From NCBI GenBank assembly GCA_033762815.1, contig JANRLF010000006.1, positions 213,969 to 277,968 of the forward strand: a DNA stretch of 64,000 nucleotides, written 5' to 3'. The notes below the pieces were generated by a model. The model searched no databases. It had not been told where the DNA came from and saw only the letters and a program-made list of their open reading frames with translations. Position numbers and translations under genes: made by a program. Positions 35,473 to 45,370 of this stretch are shown here, piece after piece; the stretch's first letter is position 1, and the number at the start of each line of letters is the position of its first letter. Source of the stretch: JANRLF01 sp033762815. Lineage in GTDB: Bacteria > Bacteroidota > Bacteroidia > Chitinophagales > CAIOSU01.

Positions 35473-38400
35473 ATGCAAAAAATTGGGCTTTTCACCATTT
35501 CTTATTCAAGAAACACCTCTTTTATGAATTTTAATTTTTACCAAATGGCCAAGATAGGCATAGCTTATTTGGCAATCACATTATGCATGCTGTCTGCGAA
35601 TGAAACTTTGGCACAGGCGAATGGTGATTACCGAACGCAGGCAAGTGGCAACTGGAACAGTACAACGACCTGGCAAACTTATAGCGGGGGTGCTTGGGGT
35701 CCGGCCGCTGTAACTCCTACCAACACCAACGGTGTTATTACCATTTCACATAATGTGACAGTCACTGCCAACGTCTCCGCCGACCAAGTGACCGTGGATG
35801 CAGGTGCCAGCGTAACAGTGAACACGGGTGTTACCTGGACGTTAGCCAATGGCACCGGTACAGACCTGACGGTGAACGGGACAGTGACCAACACTGGAAC
35901 TATTACTTTTACGGGTAATGCCGCCTTTAATAGTGGAGCACTATACAATCATAATATCAACAGCCTTACCTTGCCCACCAGTGCCAATGCCACATGGGCC
36001 AACGATGCGACCATCAGCATCAATGGAATCACAACAGCAGGCACTTTAGCAGTTAATGCTCGCACATTCGGCAACTTCATATATAATAGTGCGGCTACAA
36101 TCAATGCTGTCGATGGCACGCTGACCGTGAACGGGAATGCCACCTTTTCAGCCGGTACTTTTAACTTGGCGAATTCAACTACCACCAGAGCAATGAACTT
36201 GGGCGGCAAGTTACTATTGAACGGGGGCAACTTTGTTGGCAATTCAACTACCTCAGCAGCTACCCTCACCTTTGTGAATGCCGGCATAGCCACTGGCGGT
36301 ATTGAGCAGGTTTCCGGTACCTTATCGGGCGTTACCATAACCGTCAATTCTGGAAGGACGGTATCTCTGGAGAGCAATGTGACCTACAATACCAATAATG
36401 CCACCGCTAGGATACTGACGGTGAATAGCTTGGGCATTTTTGATGCCAATAACTTCGTTCTTTCAGGCTCAGGTGGTTTTACCATAAGTACAGGCGGTAC
36501 GCTGCGCATTGGCTCGGCAGCTGGTATAACCAGCTCTGGCACTACGGGCAACATACAAGTGTCAGGTACCCGAAGCTTCGGATTAGGGGGCAACTATGTA
36601 TATGAGGGTACTAATGGCCAGGTGACGGGCAACGGCCTTGCTGCCAATAATACAGGCAGCGTTACATTGGATATGGTCAACAATTCCGATCAGCTCACCT
36701 TTACCAATACGGCTGCCATAGGTACCAATGGACGCTTGCGTATCATTAACGGTCAAGTGGCCAATGGCATCACCTACGGCTTAGCTTCAACTTTGGAATA
36801 TGCCGGTACTACTGCCCAAACGACTACAAACAACGAATTCCCTGCCGCTAGCGGCCCCTATAGCTTAGAGATCAATAATGCTGCTGGAGTTATCTTGCAT
36901 GCAGCCCGTTCATTAAGCACTGCCGGCGTGCTTATTTTGACCCAAGGTACACTTACTACTACGGCCACCAATCTTATCAGCGTAACTAATACGGCAGTAG
37001 GAGGCATAACATTCACGTCGGGATTCATCAACGGGCCTGTGAACTGGAGTCTTGCCTCCACTTCTACGTCCGTATATGTTTTCCCGGTGGGTAAATCAGC
37101 CTTGAACCCTATAACCTTGGATTTCGACGCAGCAAACGGCGGGGCCATGGTAGTGAGGGCAGAGGTTTTTGAGGCAGTGGCATCAGGTTCCGCTGGTTGG
37201 AACATGGCCAATATTGGCAGCATGCGCTGGGAATTGACCAAAGTTAGCGGCACGGGCAATATTAATGGGGCAAAGGTAATCTTGGAAGCATCTGGCATTG
37301 TGGACCGTAGCAGGGTTGCGCAATCATCTGGCTTGTCTGGTGTTTACGATAACATTGGCGGCTCAGGGCCGGGTGGCACCATCACATCGGGCAACTTTCT
37401 TACGGGCGGCTTTTTCGCCATCGGCGATGCGGCCGGTATCAGCGGCACCTATTCTGTCGGCCCTGGCAATCCAGTTTTATTGAATCTGACAAGAGTAGCA
37501 GAGACACTCAACAGTGGTTACCTCACTGGTAATGCCATTTTTGAGATGCAAACCACTTATAACGGTACTACCGGAGAGACTTTCCCTATCGTCTTCAATC
37601 AATACATGACAGATGGGGGCAGCTATTCGGTTATCATCAGGCCGGCATCAGGTGCGCCCTTACTTACCACATCAGGCATTCCAGGCAGCGGCTTGCCATT
37701 AATAGATCTTGACGGTGCTGACAACCTCATCTTTGATGGCAGAGCTGGTGGAACTGGCAGCACAATCGGCTGGCTTTTCCGTAATACACAAACTGCCGCT
37801 ACAGTCGCCCCTACCTTCCGATTGATCAATGATGCCAGCGACAATACTCTTCGATATTTGCAGGTGGAAGGATCGAATAGCAGCTCGGGCCTGAGCACAG
37901 CGGGTACCATACTCATAAGCAATACCACCCTTACCACAGGCAATGACAATAACAGCTTCAGCAACCTGATAGTCAGAGAGCGCACTGATGGGGCCTTCAC
38001 GCTGCCTGCTTTTGCCTTGTACTCTTATGGGATAGCTGGAAAGACCAATGACAACATCCAAGTGCTTGATTGCGAATTCATCAATTATTGGAGCACCACA
38101 GGAAGTTCATATGGGGTGTATGCTCATACTTATAGTTCAGATTGGAAAATTAAACGGAACAGCTTTTACCAGACTGCAAACAGGGCTGGGGTGGCTAATT
38201 CTTCCCACCATCCGATATCCATCAATAACACTGGCGTCAATTTTGAAGTGGATAGCAACTATATAGGTGGTACGGCGGCCTTGGCTTCAGGCGGTACTTA
38301 CACGGTCGCAGGTACTGCCTCAGGTACTTTCTGCGGCATTTATTTTAATCCTAATACCGGGGCTGCAGGTGGTTTTATAAGAGGCAATGTGATCCGGAAC

Positions 38401-41400
38401 ATAAGCTGGGCACACGGTGGCGGCACCAGCAGCCAGTTATTTGTGGGTATCCGCAATGCTAATGGCAATACGGTTATCGACGGGAACATCATAGGAGCAG
38501 GAACAGGCACTGGTAACATTACCATCATTTCGCAATTCCACAATACGATGGCGGCGCATGGCATTTACATTGATGCTGGCGTAGTGACCATATCTAATAA
38601 TGTGATCGGCGCCATTAATGTGACAGGTACCAACACCACCTCGCCTATTTCTTTTTATGGGATATACAGTTCAAGCCCTGGAAACTTCGTAGTGGATGGC
38701 AACAACATCAATAATATCAGCATTACTTCTTTTTCGTCAGCCGCGAACGCATCTTATCCTCAATTGCTGGCGGGCATCCAGTTCGGCCTTGGCGGTGGGG
38801 GTTTGGCTACCATCTCTAATAATACCATCAGCAACCTAAGCAATGCCTATACAAGCACTAATCTGCTCAGCGGTACAAAAGGTATCATCTCAGGCACAGC
38901 TGGTCAGTTCAATATCTCTGGCAACACCATCTCTGATCTTTCTGCGGCAAACGCTGCAGCTGTAAATGGCACTCAGGCTTCTGTTGTAGGCATCGCTATC
39001 CCCAGAAATGTCACTACCTTTGGACATACCATCAGCAACAATGTTATCCGCAACCTGTCCAATACCAATGCGAGTGCTTCTGCCGTAAGGGTCATCGGTA
39101 TCTTTTATGCTGGCCCTACCTCAGGCACGCACAAGGTGGAAAGGAACATCATTCATAGCTTCACGGCGGCCTCTACCAACATTGCCACTTTACTTACGGG
39201 CATCTATGACTCTTCTGGCTTGGCCAGCTTCGAGAACAACATGGTACGCTTAGGTATCGATGCTTCAGGCAACAGCATCACCCGCGGATACGTCATTAAC
39301 GGTATAGAGGTAGGCTCAGCCACCGCCAACACCAACTTCTATTTCAACTCCGTGTACATTGGTGGCAGTGGGGTGGCCAACCCAGGCAGCAGCACTGCGG
39401 CATTTATCCGTACACCTGGCACCACTGCAAGTGCCATTCAGAACAATATTTTTTACAATGCCCGTGGCAACAGTACAACAGGCGGTAGCCATTATGCTAT
39501 AAACTTGAATGCCAGCACTGGCATTACCTCCAATTTCAATATCCTTTTGGCAGATGGAACGGGGGGCTTGGAAGGAAGAATAGCGACTACCGATTATGCC
39601 ACTCTTCCCCTATGGCAAGGTACTGGCCTTGATGCAAGCAGTGTATCCGCTGACCCGCGTTTTGAAAATGCTAGTGGTAACTCTGCCAGTGTTTCTTTAA
39701 AAATCAGCACAACCTTGCAAACCCCTGTTGAAGGTGGGGGTACATCCATTCCATCAGTTACATTAGACCAAGAAGGAAATACAAGGTCGGGATTGACGCC
39801 TGTTGATATAGGTGCTGATGCGGGTGACTTTGTTGGACAGGATTTAATCAATCCAGTGATTACCTACACCCCACTTGGCAATGCTACAACTACGGCCAAT
39901 CGTACTTTGACAGCGAATATCACCGACAATTATGGCATTTCTACAGGAGCCAATGCCCCCCGTTTGTATTTCAGAAAGAATGGTGGCAGTTGGGTGAACG
40001 TGAATGCGACTTCCATTGTAGCCGATGATTATACCTTCACCTTTGATTATGGGCTCGTGGGCGGCGTAACAGGAGGGGAATATATAGAATATTACGTAGC
40101 AGCCCAAGACGATAACAGCAATATGGTAACCAATCCGGTTGGTGGTTCAGGTGCCAACCCGCCAGGCACCACCGCTCCAGGTACTTTGAATAGCTATATT
40201 ATCGCAGTATTTAATGGGGTGGTAAATGTAGGCTCTACAGAAAACATACAGTCTATTACCAACAATAACGGTTTGTTCAATCTTATCAATACAGGTGCCG
40301 TTACAGGCAACGTGACAGTCAATATCACAAGCGACCTTACTGCTGAAACGGGCACTCATGCCTTGAATGAATTCACCGCGCCGTACCGCATTACCATACA
40401 ATCCAACAACAGCACCCCTAAGGAAATCAGCGGCACGCATAACGGTACCAACCTTGCCACTGCTGGCCTGATAAGGCTTAATGGAGCAGACAGGGTGAAC
40501 ATCAACGGTGGCAGCGGCAGCGATAGAAGGTTGATCATCAGGAATGCCACTGCCAACACTTTTGCCTCTGCCCTAAGCTTCTTGAATGACGCACAGAACA
40601 ATAAAGTAAATAACGTAACACTTGAAGCTGCTTCCTCCAATACAGGCGTCGGGGTGGTGAATTTCGGGGCCTCTGCGGCTAGCGGTGCCGGCAATGACAA
40701 TGACACGCTCATCAACAATGACATACGAGACCTGAGCACCGTAGCCAACACTCCTGTGCATCTGATCTATTCTTCAGGGACGAGCGGCCGGGAGAATAGC
40801 AATATTCTCGTCCAAGGCAACAACATCTATAACAACTATAGCGCAGGCAATACCTGCACCGGCCTTAACCTACAGGTAGGCAATAGGGACTGGGTTATCA
40901 AAGGCAACAGTTTTTACCAGACAGTAACTAGGAGTGGGGCCGCAGGCACTACCCTTTATGCAGTGTTCATCAACAATGGCACCATAGTAAATGTGACCGT
41001 GGACAGCAATTACGTTGGGGGCACGGCTCCATTGACAGCAGGGGGGCCTTTGACCATCAATGGTTCCTTCACCAACAGATTTATAGGTATCACAGCTACT
41101 ACCTCATCATCTTCAGTCAACAATATTAGGGGCAACGTCATTTCCAACATCAGCCTGCTTACTACCAGTGCATCCAGCAGCCCTCCTTCTAGCTTTGCTG
41201 GAATAGATGTGTCCAGTGGTGATGTCAATATCATCGGTAACGTCATAGGTGCGGCAACAGGCAACGGCTCCATCACGTTAAATGCCAATCAGCCGGGCTG
41301 TAATGGTTATGGTATCAACAATTCCTCTTCAGGCGATGTGGTCATCAGTAATAACATTATTGGTTCCATCACTACGGCTGCTGCTACCCTCACCAATTCT

Positions 41401-44400
41401 TTTGGGTTCACGGGCATCTACAACTCTTCAGGGATAGGCATAGTAGACATTACTGACAACATCATTGGATCTGCCACAACGACGAATAGCATCAACCTAT
41501 CCGCAGCCACCACGGTCACTGCTACCGGTACAGCACAGGTGTTCACAGGCATATATAGTACTGGCAGCGGCGGCGGTATCATTGACATATTGCGAAACAC
41601 CGTAAGGAACATTCAGGTAGCTGCAGGTAACATCACCAATAGCTCTGCCCAGTTCAGGGGCATCAGTGTCACAGGTGCATCCCTGTATACTATCGAGCAG
41701 AATGTCCTGAGAGATGTGACCTGTCAGGCGGCCAACTCCGGCACCAGCATTAGTGCTACTACCATCGGTTTAGTGCATAGTGGTGGTGGCACCTTACAGA
41801 ACGTCAATGAGAATCAGATCCTCAACATCAGGAATACCAGCACCGCTGGAACGGCCAATCTGTACGGCATCGTTTTCAACGGCTCCACTTCAACGGGAAA
41901 TAGCATCCAACGCAACGCTGTGTACAGCTTAGAGGCAGCCAATAGCTCTGCCACCACGGAGCTTATTGGTATCAACCTCACAGGTGGCTCTGCTACCATT
42001 GCGAATAACATGGTGCGCTTAGGAGTGAATGCCAACGGCAGCTTGACCAACAATGCCCATGTTATCACCGGCATTCAGTACATTCCTAATACCGCAGGCG
42101 AAATTTATCACAACACCGTGTACATTGGCGGTACTGCCAACAGCACTGGGGTGGCCAATACGCATGCCTTCCGCAGGGTGAGCACCTCGGGCGGCCATAT
42201 CATACGGAACAACATCTTCGCTAACGGAAGGACAGGCGGCAATACAGGTTCCAACCACTATAGCTTTGTCTCTGCAAATACCACGGGTTTTGGTACTTTT
42301 GATAACAACATCTTCTCGTCGGCTGACGGGTCATTGTTCAGTACCAATGGGGGTACCAGTGCTTTGACAGCACCTAAGTTGCAGGCATTAAGGGCTGCCA
42401 CATCACCTGTGAACAATACTAGCTCAGGCGTTGCTACTTTGGCACAAATCAACTTCTTGGATACTGATGGGGACATTTCCAATGTTGACTTGCGCCTTAA
42501 CAATCCTACCGTTGCTGCTGATGCAGGTGCAACAGGTACTGGGGTGACCACAGATTTCGATGCTCTAACCCGCAATAGCCCGCCTGACATAGGAGCTGAC
42601 GAGGGGGCTTTTAGCACTTTAAACTCGACTACCGATATTTATACCCCATCGTTTGCCTTTAGCCCTATCGCAAGTCAAGGGGCCTGCTCCCCAGTAGTAA
42701 ATCCTACCATAACTGTCACCATTACTGATAGGGGCACAGGCATTGCTACTGGCGCAAACGCCCCTAGAATTTATTACCAGCGTATCCTTCCTGCAGCAAC
42801 CGCTTGGGTTTCTGCTCCGGGCACGTTCGTATCTTCCAGCGGCGATACTACCGTTTGGTCATTTACTGTAGATTATAGCCTGCTTAGCCTGTCCCCTGCG
42901 GCAAATGAAGAGTACAACTACTATTTCGTTGCTCAAGACCAGGCTGCTACACCAAATGTTTGGTACAGCACGTTCAATGCTTCCTCACCAATCTTTACCA
43001 ATGTTAACACACCAACAACATCTAATGGCGCAACATTTACTTTAGGTACTAATCGGTTTAAAATAATGCCTACGTTATCTGGCACGGTAACCGTAGGAAC
43101 CGGTGGTACCTTTACTTCTTTCCAAGCAAATAACAGTTCTGGTCTTTTCTATACCTTGAACAATGGAGCCTTGAGCGGACACTTGACGGTACGCGTTTTG
43201 AGTGACATTAATGAAAGTGCCAACTGGTATCCATTAGCTACTGTAACTGAAGTTTGCGGAAACAATTACACATTGACCATCGTACCGAATGATAGTGTCA
43301 ACAAAACCATTAGCGGAACTACTGTCAATGCGCTATTCGAATTTAATGGCGTGACGCGCATGGTGATAGACGGCCGCGACCAGAATAACTTGGCAGGAAA
43401 CGGCAGGTTCTTGACCTTCAGGCATACTACCAACAACCCCACTATGAAATTCAACAACGGTAGCAACAACATTACCGTAAGGAATTGTGTCATAGAAGGT
43501 AATAATACTGTCACTGAGAGTGCCGCTTCAGGTAACACCGGGGTAGTGCTATTAGGAGGTACAATTCCTACTGGTAATGGAGAAAATAACATCACTTTTG
43601 AAAGCAACTGGATTAGGAATAGAAGCGACCTCGCACAAAATGCAACCAACAGGCCGAGCAACTTGTTCGTTTCCCAAGGTCACGGCAGCGGTGCTGCCCA
43701 ACGGAACAGGAACATTACCTTATCCAACAACGAATTCAGCAGTTTCAGCAGTACAGCTATCGGCGTGTTCAATACCAGTTCTTACTATTACAATGGCAGT
43801 GGGTTTAACATCACAGGCAATAAGATTTATATGCCAGCAGCCACTGCTGGAAGCACTAATACTTATGGTATCTATTTTGATGCTGGCACAGCTTCTATAT
43901 CCAACACCATTAGCAATAACGTGATTGGTGGTAGTGCTGCTAATGGCACTGGCACTTTTACGGTGGGTGGAGCAAATGAAATGTGGGGCATTTATGCAAG
44001 TACGGGCGGAAGCTCAACTACCGATGCTACTCTCATCAGCGGAAATACCATCAGCAATATCCTGATGAGCGGTACCGGTTTCTCCAATTTCATCGGGATA
44101 TTGACGGATGGGGACGGATATTATAGTGTAGAGAATAACATCATTGGTAGCACGACTACAGCCAACAGTATCCAATTGAATGGGGGGGAAATACTGGGGT
44201 ATCTAATAATTCTGTTCTATTGGGCATTTGGAATGCCAGCAGCAAAGAGATTACCATCAGCGGGAATACAGTGGCAAACCTTACTGCTACGGGTGGTAGT
44301 CTTGCCTATTGTTCTTTGGATGGCATTGCTCATGGCAGCAACATTTACTATCGTGGTACTTACTACACGGCTCCATCCGCTAAATGCACAATTACCAACA

Positions 44401-44418
44401 ACACTATTTCAGATTTAA
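35473..44418 (+). CDS. giant beta-helix surface protein, 5' part (frameshifted gene)
   Basis: Open from ATG 35473 (ATG 35524 gives a more standard signal peptide, ending NETLAQ) for about 2980 codons. Genuine sequence ends at the G7 run 44182-44188; the last 77 codons are out of frame. After a signal peptide come Thr/Asn-rich strands (NGTVTNTGTITFTGN) and then parallel beta-helix-type modules with motifs such as SNNVIGG, GNTISN and DNNIIGS. Three homologous modules are seen, beginning near 37490, 40215 and 43085. The first two end in DIGAD and are joined by a linker domain containing GANAPRxYF. The product would be a very large secreted adhesin-like protein. Its sorting domain lies in the 3' part, so as read this fragment would not be exported correctly. 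Confidence 0.8.
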   Translation: MQKIGLFTISYSRNTSFMNFNFYQMAKIGIAYLAITLCMLSANETLAQANGDYRTQASGNWNSTTTWQTYSGGAWGPAAVTPTNTNGVITISHNVTVTANVSADQVTVDAGASVTVNTGVTWTLANGTGTDLTVNGTVTNTGTITFTGNAAFNSGALYNHNINSLTLPTSANATWANDATISINGITTAGTLAVNARTFGNFIYNSAATINAVDGTLTVNGNATFSAGTFNLANSTTTRAMNLGGKLLLNGGNFVGNSTTSAATLTFVNAGIATGGIEQVSGTLSGVTITVNSGRTVSLESNVTYNTNNATARILTVNSLGIFDANNFVLSGSGGFTISTGGTLRIGSAAGITSSGTTGNIQVSGTRSFGLGGNYVYEGTNGQVTGNGLAANNTGSVTLDMVNNSDQLTFTNTAAIGTNGRLRIINGQVANGITYGLASTLEYAGTTAQTTTNNEFPAASGPYSLEINNAAGVILHAARSLSTAGVLILTQGTLTTTATNLISVTNTAVGGITFTSGFINGPVNWSLASTSTSVYVFPVGKSALNPITLDFDAANGGAMVVRAEVFEAVASGSAGWNMANIGSMRWELTKVSGTGNINGAKVILEASGIVDRSRVAQSSGLSGVYDNIGGSGPGGTITSGNFLTGGFFAIGDAAGISGTYSVGPGNPVLLNLTRVAETLNSGYLTGNAIFEMQTTYNGTTGETFPIVFNQYMTDGGSYSVIIRPASGAPLLTTSGIPGSGLPLIDLDGADNLIFDGRAGGTGSTIGWLFRNTQTAATVAPTFRLINDASDNTLRYLQVEGSNSSSGLSTAGTILISNTTLTTGNDNNSFSNLIVRERTDGAFTLPAFALYSYGIAGKTNDNIQVLDCEFINYWSTTGSSYGVYAHTYSSDWKIKRNSFYQTANRAGVANSSHHPISINNTGVNFEVDSNYIGGTAALASGGTYTVAGTASGTFCGIYFNPNTGAAGGFIRGNVIRNISWAHGGGTSSQLFVGIRNANGNTVIDGNIIGAGTGTGNITIISQFHNTMAAHGIYIDAGVVTISNNVIGAINVTGTNTTSPISFYGIYSSSPGNFVVDGNNINNISITSFSSAANASYPQLLAGIQFGLGGGGLATISNNTISNLSNAYTSTNLLSGTKGIISGTAGQFNISGNTISDLSAANAAAVNGTQASVVGIAIPRNVTTFGHTISNNVIRNLSNTNASASAVRVIGIFYAGPTSGTHKVERNIIHSFTAASTNIATLLTGIYDSSGLASFENNMVRLGIDASGNSITRGYVINGIEVGSATANTNFYFNSVYIGGSGVANPGSSTAAFIRTPGTTASAIQNNIFYNARGNSTTGGSHYAINLNASTGITSNFNILLADGTGGLEGRIATTDYATLPLWQGTGLDASSVSADPRFENASGNSASVSLKISTTLQTPVEGGGTSIPSVTLDQEGNTRSGLTPVDIGADAGDFVGQDLINPVITYTPLGNATTTANRTLTANITDNYGISTGANAPRLYFRKNGGSWVNVNATSIVADDYTFTFDYGLVGGVTGGEYIEYYVAAQDDNSNMVTNPVGGSGANPPGTTAPGTLNSYIIAVFNGVVNVGSTENIQSITNNNGLFNLINTGAVTGNVTVNITSDLTAETGTHALNEFTAPYRITIQSNNSTPKEISGTHNGTNLATAGLIRLNGADRVNINGGSGSDRRLIIRNATANTFASALSFLNDAQNNKVNNVTLEAASSNTGVGVVNFGASAASGAGNDNDTLINNDIRDLSTVANTPVHLIYSSGTSGRENSNILVQGNNIYNNYSAGNTCTGLNLQVGNRDWVIKGNSFYQTVTRSGAAGTTLYAVFINNGTIVNVTVDSNYVGGTAPLTAGGPLTINGSFTNRFIGITATTSSSSVNNIRGNVISNISLLTTSASSSPPSSFAGIDVSSGDVNIIGNVIGAATGNGSITLNANQPGCNGYGINNSSSGDVVISNNIIGSITTAAATLTNSFGFTGIYNSSGIGIVDITDNIIGSATTTNSINLSAATTVTATGTAQVFTGIYSTGSGGGIIDILRNTVRNIQVAAGNITNSSAQFRGISVTGASLYTIEQNVLRDVTCQAANSGTSISATTIGLVHSGGGTLQNVNENQILNIRNTSTAGTANLYGIVFNGSTSTGNSIQRNAVYSLEAANSSATTELIGINLTGGSATIANNMVRLGVNANGSLTNNAHVITGIQYIPNTAGEIYHNTVYIGGTANSTGVANTHAFRRVSTSGGHIIRNNIFANGRTGGNTGSNHYSFVSANTTGFGTFDNNIFSSADGSLFSTNGGTSALTAPKLQALRAATSPVNNTSSGVATLAQINFLDTDGDISNVDLRLNNPTVAADAGATGTGVTTDFDALTRNSPPDIGADEGAFSTLNSTTDIYTPSFAFSPIASQGACSPVVNPTITVTITDRGTGIATGANAPRIYYQRILPAATAWVSAPGTFVSSSGDTTVWSFTVDYSLLSLSPAANEEYNYYFVAQDQAATPNVWYSTFNASSPIFTNVNTPTTSNGATFTLGTNRFKIMPTLSGTVTVGTGGTFTSFQANNSSGLFYTLNNGALSGHLTVRVLSDINESANWYPLATVTEVCGNNYTLTIVPNDSVNKTISGTTVNALFEFNGVTRMVIDGRDQNNLAGNGRFLTFRHTTNNPTMKFNNGSNNITVRNCVIEGNNTVTESAASGNTGVVLLGGTIPTGNGENNITFESNWIRNRSDLAQNATNRPSNLFVSQGHGSGAAQRNRNITLSNNEFSSFSSTAIGVFNTSSYYYNGSGFNITGNKIYMPAATAGSTNTYGIYFDAGTASISNTISNNVIGGSAANGTGTFTVGGANEMWGIYASTGGSSTTDATLISGNTISNILMSGTGFSNFIGILTDGDGYYSVENNIIGSTTTANSIQLNGGEILGYLIILFYWAFGMPAAKRLPSAGIQWQTLLLRVVVLPIVLWMALLMAATFTIVVLTTRLHPLNAQLPTTLFQI

Positions 44419-45370
44419 AATGCGCAAGTTCCTTACAGTCTTTCACCGTATCTCCTGAAGGTATGATCGGCTTGTTTGTCTATTCCAACGCCAGCGGGAA
44501 CGTTATTGAAGGCAACACCATCCGTAATCTGGACCTGAACGGCAACTGGGTCAGCAATGTAAGGATGCACGGCATGTTCTTCGGCATTATAGGGGGCACT
44601 GGCTCAGCGGTAGGTAGCATAAGCAAGAACACCATTTACGGCCTGATGAACCGTAATGCCAATAACGGCAGCAACTTCCCAGAGATCAACGGGATGACGA
44701 TCGCAGATGGAAGTTGGACGGTGAGCAATAACCAGATCGCTATCAACAACAATAACTTCACCAATAGAAGCACCAACATCACCGGTATTAATGACTGGAC
44801 TTTGAGCGGTGAAACGATGAATTATTACTATAACTCCGTGCATATCTCCGGTACCAACAGCGGTGATGGCAGCAGCTATGCATTCTTGCGTTTTCCTGAT
44901 TTTGCGTCCTTGGGTGCCGCTGGCTCCACCATTACTTTGCGTAATAATCTCTTCGTGAACTCTCGCATACCTGGTACCGCCTCTAGCCGTGCCATTGGCG
45001 TGATATCCACTGCCGGCCCTTCTATTGGTTGGAATGCTGCTGCATCTAATTACAACTTCTTCGCGGCTTATTCAGCTAGTACGGTGTGCCGTTGGGGTGG
45101 TGCTGCTGGCACCAACCATACTTTTGCCCAATGGCAGAGCCTTTCCCTTGGTGATGCCAATAGTGCTGCGGCAACCACTACCACAGGCTCGTCTTCAGCA
45201 ACTTTGGTGAATCCTGCTGAACTGTTCACCAACCCACTAAGCGATCTGCATATTTTGGTAGCAGGGGCTGCCAATAGTTTTGCTTCCAATAAAGGAACTA
45301 ATGTTTCCGTTACAACGGATATTGATGGCGATACACGTGGCTCTTCGCCTGATTTAGGAATAGATGAGTT
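37490..45370 (+). repeat. three homologous beta-helix modules, about 2.3-2.4 kb each
   Basis: Module 1 (about 37490-39840), module 2 (about 40215-42615) and module 3 (about 43085-45370) share layout: an opening TVNVG/TVTVG-type strand region, ISGT or IDLDGADNLIFDG, a segment with NSFYQT (modules 1 and 2) and NYIGG/NYVGG/NVIGG, repeated NNIIGS/GNTISN turns, and an ending of the form DIGAD or LGIDEF. Modules 1-2 and 2-3 are separated by linkers with TGANAPR. Identity between them is at protein level; boundaries are approximate. Confidence 0.65.
44182..44188 (+). other. G7 homopolymer at the frameshift point
   Basis: Seven G between AAT and AAATACT. With eight G (or five) the frame would run N-G-G-G-N-T-G-V-S-N-N-S-V-L-L-G-I-W straight into the downstream open frame; with seven it moves to a frame that stops at 44418. 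Confidence 0.85.
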
